A stretch of DNA of 64,000 bases. Origin: Allohoeflea poritis. GTDB taxonomy: Bacteria > Pseudomonadota > Alphaproteobacteria > Rhizobiales > Rhizobiaceae. Below, piece after piece: positions 7,835-16,689 of the stretch. The stretch is from the NCBI RefSeq assembly GCF_027889715.1, contig NZ_JAPJZH010000008.1, forward strand, positions 204,624 to 268,623. The letters are read 5' to 3'. Under the pieces are notes generated by a model, which worked only from the letters and a program-made list of their open reading frames with translations, made no database searches and was not told the origin of the DNA. Both the position numbers and the translations under genes were made by a program. Numbering within the stretch: the first letter of the stretch is position 1; each line of letters opens with the position of its first letter.

Positions 7835-9146
7835 GATGATCGCCATCTTCATGTTCGCATCCATGATGCTGATGCTGTTCACCGGACAGCGGGTCTTCGG
7901 CGCCATCGGGGCTGTTGCCGCCATCGCGGCGCTCGCCCTTTGGGGTACCGGCGGTCAGGACATCCCCTTCTCGGCCGCCATGAAGCTGATGAAATGGTAC
8001 CCGCTGCTGACCCTGCCGATGTTCATTTTCATGGGCTACATCCTGTCGGAATCGAAGCTCGCCGACGATCTCTACCGCATGTTCCATGTCTGGATGGGGC
8101 CGATCAATGGCGGGCTGGCGATCGGCACGATCGGGCTGATGGTTCTGGTCTCGGCAATGAACGGACTTTCAGTGGCCGGCATGGCGATCGGCGCAACAAT
8201 CGCCCTGCCCGAGCTGTTGCGACGCGGCTATGACAAGCGCATGGTCACCGGCGTCATCCAGGCCGGATCGTCGCTAGGCATCCTCGTCCCGCCCTCGGTC
8301 GTCCTTGTTCTTTACGCCATGATCGCCCGCCAACCGGTGGGCCAGCTCTGGCTGGCAGGTGTCGTGCCGGGTTTGCTGATGGCCGGCATGTTCGTGCTCT
8401 ATATCGGACTGCGCTGCTATTTTCAGCCCAATCTCGGCCCGGCGCTCAAGGACGAAGCGCGCACCATGCCGAGGGCCGAGAAGCTCAAGCTGCTGCAGGC
8501 CGGCGCTTTGCCGCTGGCGATCTTCGCGGCGATGATGGTCCCCTTCGTCAATGGCTGGACCTCGCTGGTCGAAAGCTCCGCCATCGGCGCCCTCACCGCC
8601 TTCGCGGCGGCCGTGCTGAAGGGGCGCATGACCCGCGAGGTCTTCGAAAACAGCACGCGCCAGACCCTGGCGATCTCCTGCATGTTCATGTGGATCATCC
8701 TGGCGGCGCTCGGCTTCGGTGCCGTGTTCGACGGGCTCGGCGCTGTCCGCGCCATCGACAATCTCTTCACCGAACAGCTCGGGCTCGATCCGTGGATGAT
8801 CCTCATCCTGATGCAGCTCAGCTTCCTGTTGATGGGAACGTTCCTGGACGACACGGCAATGCTGGTCATCGTCGCGCCGCTCTATGTGCCTTTGGTCAAG
8901 GTGCTGGGTTTCGACCTCATCTGGTACGGCGTGCTCTATACGATCACCACGCAGATCGCCTATATGACGCCGCCATTCGGCTACAACCTCTTCCTGATGC
9001 GTGCCATGGCGCCGCCGGAGGTGAACCTCTCCGACATATACAAGTCCATCATTCCGTTTGTCGGGGTGATGATCGCCTGCCTGGCGCTGATCATGGCTTT
9101 CCCCCAGATCGCGCTGTGGCTGCCGCAATATGTCTACGGAAACTGA
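7824..9146 (+). CDS. dctM: TRAP transporter large permease (DctM)
   Basis: A 440-residue, highly hydrophobic protein with about twelve membrane helices, the catalytic subunit of a TRAP importer. Typical DctM blocks are seen: GQRVFGAIG near the N-terminus, SAMNGLSVAGMAIGATIALP, GVIQAGSSLGILVPPSVVLV and GTFLDDTAMLVIVAPLYVP. ATG 7824 is chosen (overlapping dctQ); ATG 7803 is in frame and possible. Family knowledge: it couples solute entry to a Na+ gradient after delivery by DctP. Confidence 0.93.
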   Translation: MSHEMIAIFMFASMMLMLFTGQRVFGAIGAVAAIAALALWGTGGQDIPFSAAMKLMKWYPLLTLPMFIFMGYILSESKLADDLYRMFHVWMGPINGGLAIGTIGLMVLVSAMNGLSVAGMAIGATIALPELLRRGYDKRMVTGVIQAGSSLGILVPPSVVLVLYAMIARQPVGQLWLAGVVPGLLMAGMFVLYIGLRCYFQPNLGPALKDEARTMPRAEKLKLLQAGALPLAIFAAMMVPFVNGWTSLVESSAIGALTAFAAAVLKGRMTREVFENSTRQTLAISCMFMWIILAALGFGAVFDGLGAVRAIDNLFTEQLGLDPWMILILMQLSFLLMGTFLDDTAMLVIVAPLYVPLVKVLGFDLIWYGVLYTITTQIAYMTPPFGYNLFLMRAMAPPEVNLSDIYKSIIPFVGVMIACLALIMAFPQIALWLPQYVYGN

Positions 9147-9169
9147 CAAGAACTCCGAAAGGAGCGGGA

Positions 9170-9208
9170 ATGCCAACCATAACGATGACAAATCGGAGGA
9201 CGACATGA
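9170..9208 (+). CDS. 12-codon mini-ORF overlapping the dctP start
   Basis: ATG 9170, with GAAAGGAG 5-8 bases upstream, opens the peptide MPTITMTNRRTT. Its TGA (9206-9208) overlaps the dctP ATG (9205-9207) as ATGA, and its last codons contain the dctP Shine-Dalgarno GGAGGA. This arrangement allows translational coupling or attenuation of the abundant binding protein. It is too short to judge by codon use, and chance is possible. Confidence 0.35.
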   Translation: MPTITMTNRRTT

Positions 9209-10239
9209 CTTCAAGACGTAAATTTCTGAAAACCGCCGGCATCGCCGGGGCCGCAACCCTTGCCGCGCCCGCCGTCAAGGCCCAGGCGCCGATCAAATGG
9301 CGCATGCAGACCTATGCCGGCCCGGCGCTGGCCGAACACGTGATCAAGCCGTCGATCGACGCCTTCAATATCGCCGCCAAGGGCCAGATGGAGATCGAAC
9401 TGTTCTTCTCCGACCAGTTGGTACCGACCGGCGAACTCTTCCGCGCCATGCAGAAGGGCACGATCGACGCCGTTCAGTCGGATGACGACTCCATGGCATC
9501 GCCCACGGAAGTGACCGTCTTCGGCGGCTATTTCCCCTTTGCTTCGCGCTATTCGCTGGACGTGCCGGTGCTCTTCAACCAGTACGGTCTGAAAGAGATC
9601 TGGGACGAGGAATACGCCGCCGTCGGCGTCAAGCACATTTCCGCCGGCGCGTGGGACCCGTGCCACTTCGCCACCAAGGATCCGATCAACAGCCTGGAGG
9701 ACATGAAGGGCAAGCGCGTCTTCACCTTCCCCACCGCCGGCCGCTTCCTGTCGCAGTTCGGCGTCGTGCCTGTGACGCTGCCATGGGAAGATATCGAGGT
9801 CGCCGTACAGACCGGCGAACTCGACGGCATCGCCTGGTCGGGCATCACCGAGGACTATACGGTCGGCTGGGCCGACGTGACCAACTACTTCCTGACCAAC
9901 AACATCTCCGGCGCCTGGGCCGGCTCGTTCTTCGCCAATATGGACCGCTGGAACGAACTGCCCGAGCATCTGAAGGTGATGTTGCAGATGGCCATGGACC
10001 AGTCGCACTATTATCGTCAGTGGTGGTACTGGGGCGGCGAGGCCAATCTGCGTGTCCACGGCACCAAGCTCAAGCTGACCACCATTCCGGACGAGGAATG
10101 GGCGACGGTCGAAAAGGCCGCGGTCCAGTTCTGGGACGAGATTGCCGCCGAAAGCCCGACAAAGGCCAAGGTGGTCGATATCTTCCGCAAGTATAATGCG
10201 GATATGGAAAAGGCTGGACGGCCCTACCGTTACAGCTGA
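9205..10239 (+). CDS. dctP: TRAP transporter substrate-binding protein (DctP)
   Basis: A 344-residue periplasmic receptor. It begins with a twin-arginine signal (TSRRKFLKTAGIAGAATLAA, cleavage near VKAQA), so it is probably exported folded by Tat, as in many DctP proteins. GGAGGACGAC precedes ATG 9205. Conserved DctP segments are MQKGTIDAVQ, DMKGKRVFTFPTAGRF, and PWEDIEVAVQTGELDGIAWSG, which covers the ligand-carboxylate region. The fold suits carboxylate-bearing ligands. The surrounding glutamylation and dehydrogenase genes suggest an amine or amino-alcohol bearing an acid group, but the ligand cannot be read from the sequence. Confidence 0.93.
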   Translation: MTSRRKFLKTAGIAGAATLAAPAVKAQAPIKWRMQTYAGPALAEHVIKPSIDAFNIAAKGQMEIELFFSDQLVPTGELFRAMQKGTIDAVQSDDDSMASPTEVTVFGGYFPFASRYSLDVPVLFNQYGLKEIWDEEYAAVGVKHISAGAWDPCHFATKDPINSLEDMKGKRVFTFPTAGRFLSQFGVVPVTLPWEDIEVAVQTGELDGIAWSGITEDYTVGWADVTNYFLTNNISGAWAGSFFANMDRWNELPEHLKVMLQMAMDQSHYYRQWWYWGGEANLRVHGTKLKLTTIPDEEWATVEKAAVQFWDEIAAESPTKAKVVDIFRKYNADMEKAGRPYRYS

Positions 10240-10247
10240 TACCAACC

Positions 10248-10274
10248 TGCGGGGCGGACATTCCCTGCCCCGCA
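10248..10274 (+). terminator. GC-rich hairpin after dctP
   Basis: TGCGGGGC (10248-10255) pairs perfectly with GCCCCGCA (10267-10274) across an 11-base loop, directly after the dctP stop and before the next gene. No T-run follows, so it fits a 3' mRNA-stabilising or attenuating hairpin inside an operon better than a full terminator. Confidence 0.55.
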
Positions 10275-10280
10275 ACTTTG

Positions 10281-11645
10281 ATGGAACGGATGATGACTTT
10301 CGACGAACTCAAAGCCGCCGTCGCCAACGGCACGATCGACACCGTGCTCGTCTGCATTATCGATATGCAGGGCCGGCTGATGGGCAAGCGCTTCGTCGCC
10401 CGGCACTTCGTCGACAGTGCCTATGAGGAAACCCATTGCTGCGACTATCTGCTGGCGACCGACCTCGAAATGGCGACGCCCGACGGCTATGCGTCGACAA
10501 GCTGGGAATCCGGTTACGGCGACTATGTCATGAAACCGGACCTCGCCACGCTGCGCCCCGTCCCATGGCTTGAGGGCACAGCGCTCGTTCTTTGCGATGT
10601 GCTCGACCATCACAGCCACGAACCCGTACCGCATGCGCCGCGCGCCGTGCTCAAGCGCCAGATCGCGCGGCTCGCCGACATGGGCCTCTCGCCGGTCATG
10701 GCCACCGAGCTGGAATTCTTCCTGTTCGAAAAGAGTTACGACGAAATCCGCAAATCCGGCTTTCGAGACCTGCAGCCGATCAGCGGCTACAACGAGGACT
10801 ACCACATCTTCCAGACCACCAAGGAGGAGGCGGTCATGCGGCCCCTCCGCAACCATCTGGTCGCGATGGGCGTTCCGGTGGAAAACACAAAGGGCGAGGC
10901 CGAGGCCGGACAGGAGGAACTGAACATCCGCTATGCGGACGCCCTTTCCTGCGCCGATCATCACACGCTCGCCAAGCACGCGGTCAAGGAGATTGCCTGG
11001 CAGAACGGGCATGCCGCGACCTTCCTGTCGAAATGGGATCATCGACGCGTCGGCAGTTCCTCGCATATTCACCAGTCGCTGTGGCACGATGGCGGCAACG
11101 CCTTCCAGGACGCCGGCGCGAAACTCGGCATGTCGGACCTGATGCGCAACTACATTGCCGGTCTCATCAAATATACGCCCGACATCATGGTGTTCCTGGC
11201 ACCTTACGTGAACAGCTACAAGCGCTTCGCCAAGGGCACCTTCGCGCCGACCAAATCCGTCTGGTCGGTCGATAACCGCACCGCCGGTTACCGGCTTTGC
11301 GGCGACGGCACGGCGGCGGTGCGCGTCGAATGCCGCATCGGCGGCTCGGATTTCAATCCCTACCTGGCGCTCGCCGCACAGCTTGCTGCCGGCATTGCCG
11401 GCATTGAGGAAAAACTGGAACTGGCCGACCCCACGACCGGCGATGTCTACAACGCCGCCGAAGCACCCGATATCCCGAACACGCTGCGTGCAGCGACCGA
11501 ATGCCTGCGCGGCTCGGCGATGCTGAAATCGGCCCTCGGCGAGGATGTCACCGCCCATTATGTGCGCTGCGCCGAATGGGAACAGGAGGAGTTCGACCGC
11601 ATCGTCACCGACTGGGAAGTGGCCCGCGGCTTCGAAAGGGCCTGA
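10281..11645 (+). CDS. Glutamine-synthetase-like gamma-glutamyl ligase (PuuA-like)
   Basis: About 454 residues of the glutamine synthetase superfamily, in the branch with gamma-glutamylpolyamine and gamma-glutamylethanolamide synthetases. Active-site motifs are present: TELEFFLFEK and EAEAGQEELNIRY (metal-binding Glu), GSSSHIHQSLW (metal His), APYVNSYKRF (substrate Arg), NRTAGYRL and VECRIGGSDFNPYL (ATP and metal residues). The start may be ATG 10281, 10290 or 10293. The family uses ATP to join the gamma-carboxyl of glutamate to ammonia or an amine. Its place between a TRAP importer and two dehydrogenases argues for a catabolic amine-activating role rather than nitrogen assimilation. Confidence 0.87.
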   Translation: MERMMTFDELKAAVANGTIDTVLVCIIDMQGRLMGKRFVARHFVDSAYEETHCCDYLLATDLEMATPDGYASTSWESGYGDYVMKPDLATLRPVPWLEGTALVLCDVLDHHSHEPVPHAPRAVLKRQIARLADMGLSPVMATELEFFLFEKSYDEIRKSGFRDLQPISGYNEDYHIFQTTKEEAVMRPLRNHLVAMGVPVENTKGEAEAGQEELNIRYADALSCADHHTLAKHAVKEIAWQNGHAATFLSKWDHRRVGSSSHIHQSLWHDGGNAFQDAGAKLGMSDLMRNYIAGLIKYTPDIMVFLAPYVNSYKRFAKGTFAPTKSVWSVDNRTAGYRLCGDGTAAVRVECRIGGSDFNPYLALAAQLAAGIAGIEEKLELADPTTGDVYNAAEAPDIPNTLRAATECLRGSAMLKSALGEDVTAHYVRCAEWEQEEFDRIVTDWEVARGFERA

Positions 11646-11647
11646 CC

Positions 11648-13018
11648 ATGCTCGAATGCATCTCACCGATTGACGGGTCGGTTTTCGCCACCCGCCCGAC
11701 GCTTTCCGCCGACGAGGCGGCAAGTGCCATTGCCCGCGCCCGCGCGGCTCAGCCAGCATGGGCGGCACGGCCGCTCGACGACCGCATCGCCCTGGTGCGC
11801 GCCGGTGTCGCCCGGCTGCGGGACATGAACGACGAGGCCGTTCCGGAACTGGCGCATATGATGGGCCGTCCGGTGCGCTATGGCGGCGAGATCGGCGGTG
11901 TCGAGGAGCGGGCAAACTATATGGCCGACATCGCCGAGCAAGCGTTGGCACCCTTTGTCGTCGAGGACGGTCCGGCATTCGAACGCCGTATCCTGCGCGA
12001 GCCGCAGGGCGTCGTCCTGGTGGTCTCGCCCTGGAACTATCCCTATCTGACGGCGATCAACACCATTGCCCCCGCCCTCATTGCCGGAAACGCAGTCATC
12101 CTCAAAGGCGCGACCCAGACCCTGCTCGCCGGCGAGAGGCTGGCCCGTGCCTTCCACGAAGCGGGCGTTCCTGAAGATGTCTTCCAGAACCTGTTCCTCG
12201 ATCATGCGACAACTTCGGATCTGATTGCCCGGCGCAGTTTCGGCTTCGTCAATTTCACCGGCTCGGTGGCCGGCGGGCAGGCGATCGAGCGCGCCGCCGC
12301 GGGCACCTTCACGGGCGTCGGCCTCGAACTCGGCGGCAAGGACCCCGGCTATGTGCTTGACGACGCCGATGTCGACGCCGCGGCCGAAACGCTTATCGAC
12401 GGCGCCATGTTCAATTCCGGCCAGTGCTGCTGCGGCATCGAGCGCATTTACGTGCACCAGAACCTTTTCGATACCTTCGTCGAGAAGGCGAAAGCCATCG
12501 TTGACGCCTATGTACTCGGAAATCCGCTCAACACCGACACGACGCTCGGCCCGATGGCGCACCTGCGCTTCGCCGATCTTGTCCGCGCCCAGACATCGGA
12601 AGCCATCGCCGCCGGTGCAAGGCCGGTCATCGACACGGCACGCTTTGCCGACGATGGCGGCACCTATCTGGCGCCGCAGATCCTGACCGATGTGACCCAC
12701 GACATGCGGGTGATGCGCGAGGAAAGCTTCGGCCCGGTCGTCGGCATCATGCCGGTCGGCAGTGACGACGAAGCCGTGGCGTTGATGAACGACAGCGAAT
12801 TCGGGCTGACGGCCTCACTCTGGACAGCCGATGCAGAGCGTGCGGCAGCCATCGGCGCACGCATCGAGACCGGCACGGTCTTCATGAACCGCTGCGACTA
12901 TCTCGACCCGGGCCTTTGCTGGACCGGCTGCAAGGACACCGGTCGGGGCGGCGCCCTGTCGCATATCGGCTACCAGCACGTCACCCGTCCGAAATCCTAC
13001 CACTTGAAGAAGAGCTGA
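11648..13018 (+). CDS. Aldehyde dehydrogenase (NAD(P)+-dependent)
   Basis: A 456-residue aldehyde dehydrogenase, slightly shorter than the usual 480-500. Conserved elements: VSPWNYPYLTAINTIAPALI (cofactor Rossmann entry), FVNFTGSVAGG, the general-base Glu in GLELGGKDPGYV, and the catalytic Cys in FNSGQCCCGIERIYV near residue 260. EESFGPVVGIMPV and the C-terminal MNRCDYLDP block are also present. It starts 2 bases after the ligase stop, so translation is likely coupled. In context it would oxidise a gamma-glutamyl-amino-aldehyde, as PuuC does in putrescine breakdown; this is inference. The longer open frame upstream of ATG 11648 is not protein-like. Confidence 0.92.
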   Translation: MLECISPIDGSVFATRPTLSADEAASAIARARAAQPAWAARPLDDRIALVRAGVARLRDMNDEAVPELAHMMGRPVRYGGEIGGVEERANYMADIAEQALAPFVVEDGPAFERRILREPQGVVLVVSPWNYPYLTAINTIAPALIAGNAVILKGATQTLLAGERLARAFHEAGVPEDVFQNLFLDHATTSDLIARRSFGFVNFTGSVAGGQAIERAAAGTFTGVGLELGGKDPGYVLDDADVDAAAETLIDGAMFNSGQCCCGIERIYVHQNLFDTFVEKAKAIVDAYVLGNPLNTDTTLGPMAHLRFADLVRAQTSEAIAAGARPVIDTARFADDGGTYLAPQILTDVTHDMRVMREESFGPVVGIMPVGSDDEAVALMNDSEFGLTASLWTADAERAAAIGARIETGTVFMNRCDYLDPGLCWTGCKDTGRGGALSHIGYQHVTRPKSYHLKKS

Positions 13019-13022
13019 GCGC

Positions 13023-14177
13023 ATGAAGCTTGAAGCCAACTGGTCCTACCCCACAGCCATTCGTTTCGGCGCGGGACGCATTGCCGAACTGCCGCAGGCC
13101 TGCGCGGATGCAGGCATTGAGAAACCGCTGCTGGTGACCGATCGCGGGCTGGCCGATTTACCGATCACCGCTCGCGCACTCGATATTCTGGAAGCCGCCG
13201 GCCTTGGCCGCGCGCTGTTCGCCGATGTCGATCCCAACCCGAACGAGATCAACCTGGCCGCCGGTATCGAAGCCTTCCGGGCCGGCGGGCACGATGGCGT
13301 GGTCGCTTTCGGCGGCGGCTCCGGTCTCGATCTCGGCAAGATGGTCGCCTTCATGGCCGGCCAGACGCGGCCGGTCTGGGATTTCGAGGATGTCGGCGAC
13401 TGGTGGACCCGCGCCGACGCAAGCGCCATCGCACCGAATGTCGCGGTGCCGACAACGGCCGGAACCGGTTCGGAAGTCGGCCGCGCCTCGGTCATTACCA
13501 ACGCGGCCACCCACGAAAAGAAGATCATCTTCCACCCCAAGGTCCTGCCCTCGGTCGTGATTGCCGACGCGGAACTGACGGTCGGCATGCCGCCGGCGAT
13601 CACCGCCGGGACCGGCATGGACGCCTTCGCCCATTGCCTGGAAGCCTATTGCTCGCCCCATTATCATCCGATGAGCCAGGGCATCGCGCTCGAAGGCATG
13701 CGTCTCGTCAAGCAATATCTTCCGCGCGCCTACGCGACACCGGACGATCTGGAAGCCCGTGCTCACATGATGTCGGCGGCCATGATGGGCGCCACCGCAT
13801 TCCAGAAGGGCCTCGGCGCCATCCACGCGCTCAGCCATCCGATCGGCGCTCTTTACAACACCCATCACGGCACAACGAATGCCGTGGTCATGCAGGCTGT
13901 CCTGCGTTTCAACCGGCCGGCGGTCGAAGACAGGCTTGCCGAGGCTGCCGCCTATCTCGGCATCGATGGCGGATTCGACGGGTTCTACGCATTTGTCGGC
14001 GAATTGAACGCGGCGCTTGGCATTCCGAAAAACCTCGCCGCCATGGGCATCGGGGAACCCGATATCGACCGCATCGTCGCCAGCGCCCTGATCGATCCGA
14101 GCCGTGGCGGCAATCCCGTGGTTCTGACGGAAGAAAACACGCGCGCGCTGGTGATGGAGCTTGCCGGCGCGGCGTGA
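13023..14177 (+). CDS. Iron-containing alcohol dehydrogenase
   Basis: A 384-residue group III alcohol dehydrogenase. FGGGSGLDLGKMVA (about residues 97-110) binds NAD(P). PTTAGTGSEVGRASVI is the dinucleotide loop. GMDAFAHCLEAYCSPHYHP and GLGAIHALSHPIGALYNTHHG carry the metal Asp and His residues. It starts 4 bases after the aldehyde dehydrogenase and is the last gene of the operon. It could supply the aldehyde for that enzyme from an alcohol, which points to an amino-alcohol-type substrate, or it could remove a toxic aldehyde. Confidence 0.93.
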   Translation: MKLEANWSYPTAIRFGAGRIAELPQACADAGIEKPLLVTDRGLADLPITARALDILEAAGLGRALFADVDPNPNEINLAAGIEAFRAGGHDGVVAFGGGSGLDLGKMVAFMAGQTRPVWDFEDVGDWWTRADASAIAPNVAVPTTAGTGSEVGRASVITNAATHEKKIIFHPKVLPSVVIADAELTVGMPPAITAGTGMDAFAHCLEAYCSPHYHPMSQGIALEGMRLVKQYLPRAYATPDDLEARAHMMSAAMMGATAFQKGLGAIHALSHPIGALYNTHHGTTNAVVMQAVLRFNRPAVEDRLAEAAAYLGIDGGFDGFYAFVGELNAALGIPKNLAAMGIGEPDIDRIVASALIDPSRGGNPVVLTEENTRALVMELAGAA

Positions 14178-14198
14178 TGACGCTGAAATTTCCGGCGA

Positions 14199-15353
14199 TC
14201 AGTCCGCCACGGGCTGATCGTCGCTCAGGCTGCGCAGGAAGGCGAGCAGGTCATCGACCTCGTCATCGGACAGATTGAGCGGCATCAGGATCGCTTCTCC
14301 GTCCGCATGCAGGCGCTCCATATCGATGGTGTTGTAATGGGCGACAACGGATTCGAGATCAGGCAGACTTCCATCGTGCATATAGGGTGCCGTGCGTGAT
14401 GCGCCGCGCAGTGACGGCACCCGGAATTTCCCGAAATCCAGATGCGTGCGCCGCACATTGCGCACCGCCCAGGCGCCCCTTTTCCCGGGATCGTCGGTGA
14501 ACGCGCCATCCAGGGTGAACGGGCTCTCAAGCAACGCTTTCAGCCCGCCATGGCGCCCCGGATCGACGCGCCCCGGCTCAATGAAATAGGGCACGCCCGC
14601 ATCGTGGAACTCGCCATTGGTAAAGGCCGGACCCGTATGACAGAAGGCGCAATTGCCCTTGCCGAGAAAGATCTGCAAACCCCTTTGCGCGCTTTCGGGA
14701 TAGTCCGCCGCACGTGCCATATCGCCCAGCTCCAGCGCGTCGCGGAAGCGATCGAAGGATGTTTGGCCAGTGATCAGCGTTTCCTTATACGCCGCCAAGG
14801 CCTTTGCGATATTCACCAGCACCGTTTCGGATGCGTGATCGGATGATGGCCCGAACAATTGCGCATAGGTGCTGGCATAAGGACCGTCGGCCATCATTGT
14901 CTTCAGGCTTTGCGCATCGCTTGCCAGTTCATCCGCATTCAGAATGGGCAAAAGACTTTGCGCCCACAGATTGTCGCTGTCCCCTGCCCAACCGAACCAG
15001 CGGTGCGTGCCGACATTCATAAGCGAAGGCGTATTGCGGTCCAACGCGACGCGCCCCATGGCGCGCGGCCGGTCCTCCGAAAAACCGCGCGCCGGCACAT
15101 GGCAGGTGGCACAGGAGATCGAGCCATCCCTGGACAAGTCCGGATCATGGAACAATTGCTCACCGAAAGCGATCGCGGCCGCGTTGCCGGACACGCGATT
15201 GCTCGGGTCCGGTCCAACCGCTGGCGGCCAAGGTCCGTGTGTCAAGGTCCGGGATATCTCTTCCGGCGTCAGCAACACATCGGCCGCCGCCGGCCCGGCA
15301 ATGATCGCGGCGACCAAATGAAAAGCGACAATGATGCGGCAAAGCCGGTTCAT
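14199..15353 (-). CDS. Di-haem cytochrome c peroxidase / MauG family protein
   Basis: A 384-residue periplasmic protein; ATG 15353 is chosen because it opens a signal peptide (cleavage near GPAAA). Two c-type haem sites are visible: CATCH at residues 81-85 and CAFCH at 235-239. Family-typical flanks are GEQLFHDPDLSRDGSISC, NTPSLMNVG and RTAPYMHDGSLPDLESVV. Known members reduce H2O2 with electrons from small cytochromes, or act as MauG-like oxidases that modify partner proteins. Its start overlaps the preceding YtkA-like gene by ATGA, completing a secreted three-gene operon. Confidence 0.92.
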   Translation of the reverse strand: MNRLCRIIVAFHLVAAIIAGPAAADVLLTPEEISRTLTHGPWPPAVGPDPSNRVSGNAAAIAFGEQLFHDPDLSRDGSISCATCHVPARGFSEDRPRAMGRVALDRNTPSLMNVGTHRWFGWAGDSDNLWAQSLLPILNADELASDAQSLKTMMADGPYASTYAQLFGPSSDHASETVLVNIAKALAAYKETLITGQTSFDRFRDALELGDMARAADYPESAQRGLQIFLGKGNCAFCHTGPAFTNGEFHDAGVPYFIEPGRVDPGRHGGLKALLESPFTLDGAFTDDPGKRGAWAVRNVRRTHLDFGKFRVPSLRGASRTAPYMHDGSLPDLESVVAHYNTIDMERLHADGEAILMPLNLSDDEVDDLLAFLRSLSDDQPVAD

Positions 15354-15754
15354 GGGATCGGCATATCCAGCACGTAGGACGCCCGCTCTGCTCCAGCACG
15401 GACGGTGACCGTCAATTCCCACGGCCCGGGCATGTGATAGACCATGTTTGTGATTGCAAAGCGCCCGTTGCCCAAGGCCTCGATGTCCGGCTCGTAATTC
15501 ATGCCATGCTGGTGGCTGGGCATCCAGGCATCGACATCAACGCTTGAAACCGCGCCTGAATTCCACGGGCAGACCACCAGTTCCAGGCCGGTGGGCTGCG
15601 AGACCACGGACGGACCGAGGATTGCGTAGACCTCCGGAGCCGCCTCGGTTTCCGGCGTCATGCGTTGCGCGTCAGGGTCGGAGACACAGGCTAGAGCCGG
15701 TCCGGCCAGATATGCAAGCAGGCACAGCGCCGCGACAGCTCTATTTGCTGGCAA
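15350..15754 (-). CDS. Secreted YtkA/FixH-like domain protein
   Basis: A 134-residue protein starting at TTG 15754, which lies inside the end of the upstream amidohydrolase gene. Residues 1-22 are a signal sequence ending LAGPALAC, so a lipoprotein is possible though the lipobox is imperfect. The mature domain has the YtkA-like pattern: VVCPWNSGAVSSVDVDAWMP, a His pair in PSHQHGMNYEP, and MPGPWELTVTVRAG near the end, an Ig-like beta fold. Such domains occur with copper and cytochrome assembly factors. The His/Met residues could bind metal. Its role with the di-haem protein is unknown. Confidence 0.75.
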   Translation of the reverse strand: MPANRAVAALCLLAYLAGPALACVSDPDAQRMTPETEAAPEVYAILGPSVVSQPTGLELVVCPWNSGAVSSVDVDAWMPSHQHGMNYEPDIEALGNGRFAITNMVYHMPGPWELTVTVRAGAERASYVLDMPIP

Positions 15755-16547
15755 TCATGGCCTCCGCATTTTCATAGGCGATTTTTCTGGCCACATCATC
15801 CGGCAGGTCCGCCAGCCAGTCGCGCGACGTCTGCGCATGTGAACCGACATAATACCACCGCTCCGGCGCAAAGGTGTCGGTACCCAGCATGAACCGGTCG
15901 GGATAGGCCGTGAACAGCGCCCGCCAATCGGGCCTGACTTCGCCGAGGCTGGCCATGCCCGACCGTATGGCAAGATCGGCCCACAGGCGCGGATAGGTCT
16001 TCAACGCATCGGCAATGCCGTCCGGCCCCTCAAAGCCGGAATGCGCCCACAGGACACGTGCCTCCGGCCAGGTCTTGAAAATCAAATCGAGCGCTTCACG
16101 GTCGCCGTGATGGTGCAGGATCAAGTTGCGGTCACGCGCCATGCCGATCATCTGCTGTATGACGGGCGCTTCGATGTCGTCGCCAAAGGCGTGAAATTCG
16201 CCGATGGCTTCATAGTCGTATGCGCTCAACCGCTCATTGAGATAATCGATCACCGTCGGATCATGCATCCAGGTGCCCAGTTCGCCGCGCCGCCTGTAGG
16301 GCCGGAGCGCCGGCACGATTATGTCGGGCGCCGCCGCTTTCAGTTTCTGCGTCCCGTCATCGTCGGAACTGGAAACCATGGCCTTTCTGATGCCCGCGTC
16401 CCGCAGGATCTTGGCCACCTCCTCTGGCGGAACCAGTTCAACGGCATCGTGACTGTAGTGAATATGGGCATCAAAAATCGGCAAGTCATCCGCGATCGCT
16501 GCGGCAGGAAATCCAAGAATGGCAATAACTGAAAACACACGAAACAT
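15741..16547 (-). CDS. Secreted amidohydrolase (TIM-barrel metal hydrolase)
   Basis: A 268-residue protein; ATG 16547 is chosen because it opens a signal peptide (MFRVFSVIAILGFPAAAIAD). The TIM-barrel amidohydrolase (COG2159-like) metal residues are visible: HxH in IFDAHIHYSH, His in LHHHGDRE, His in VLWAHSGFEG and the late Asp in FMLGTDTFAPERW. Most relatives are cytoplasmic hydrolases or decarboxylases, so export is notable. Its stop overlaps the YtkA-like start by 14 bases. It is the first gene of the three-gene secreted operon. Substrate unknown. Confidence 0.85.
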   Translation of the reverse strand: MFRVFSVIAILGFPAAAIADDLPIFDAHIHYSHDAVELVPPEEVAKILRDAGIRKAMVSSSDDDGTQKLKAAAPDIIVPALRPYRRRGELGTWMHDPTVIDYLNERLSAYDYEAIGEFHAFGDDIEAPVIQQMIGMARDRNLILHHHGDREALDLIFKTWPEARVLWAHSGFEGPDGIADALKTYPRLWADLAIRSGMASLGEVRPDWRALFTAYPDRFMLGTDTFAPERWYYVGSHAQTSRDWLADLPDDVARKIAYENAEAMIASK

Positions 16548-16689
16548 GACAAATGCATCCCGATAGAAACCAGAGCAATCCCGCTGAAACAACGCCTTTA
16601 TTACGGACGAAGCAAGACCCTGGTTCACAAAATCGCGGCGCAATCGTAATTCGCAAGCGGCAACGGACGAAGCTGGTCGGCGGATCTCG

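Noticed and set aside
10230..11978. 582-codon open frame opposite the glutamine-synthetase-like gene
   Set aside because: Antisense shadow with low-complexity Arg/Gly-rich translation and no motif.
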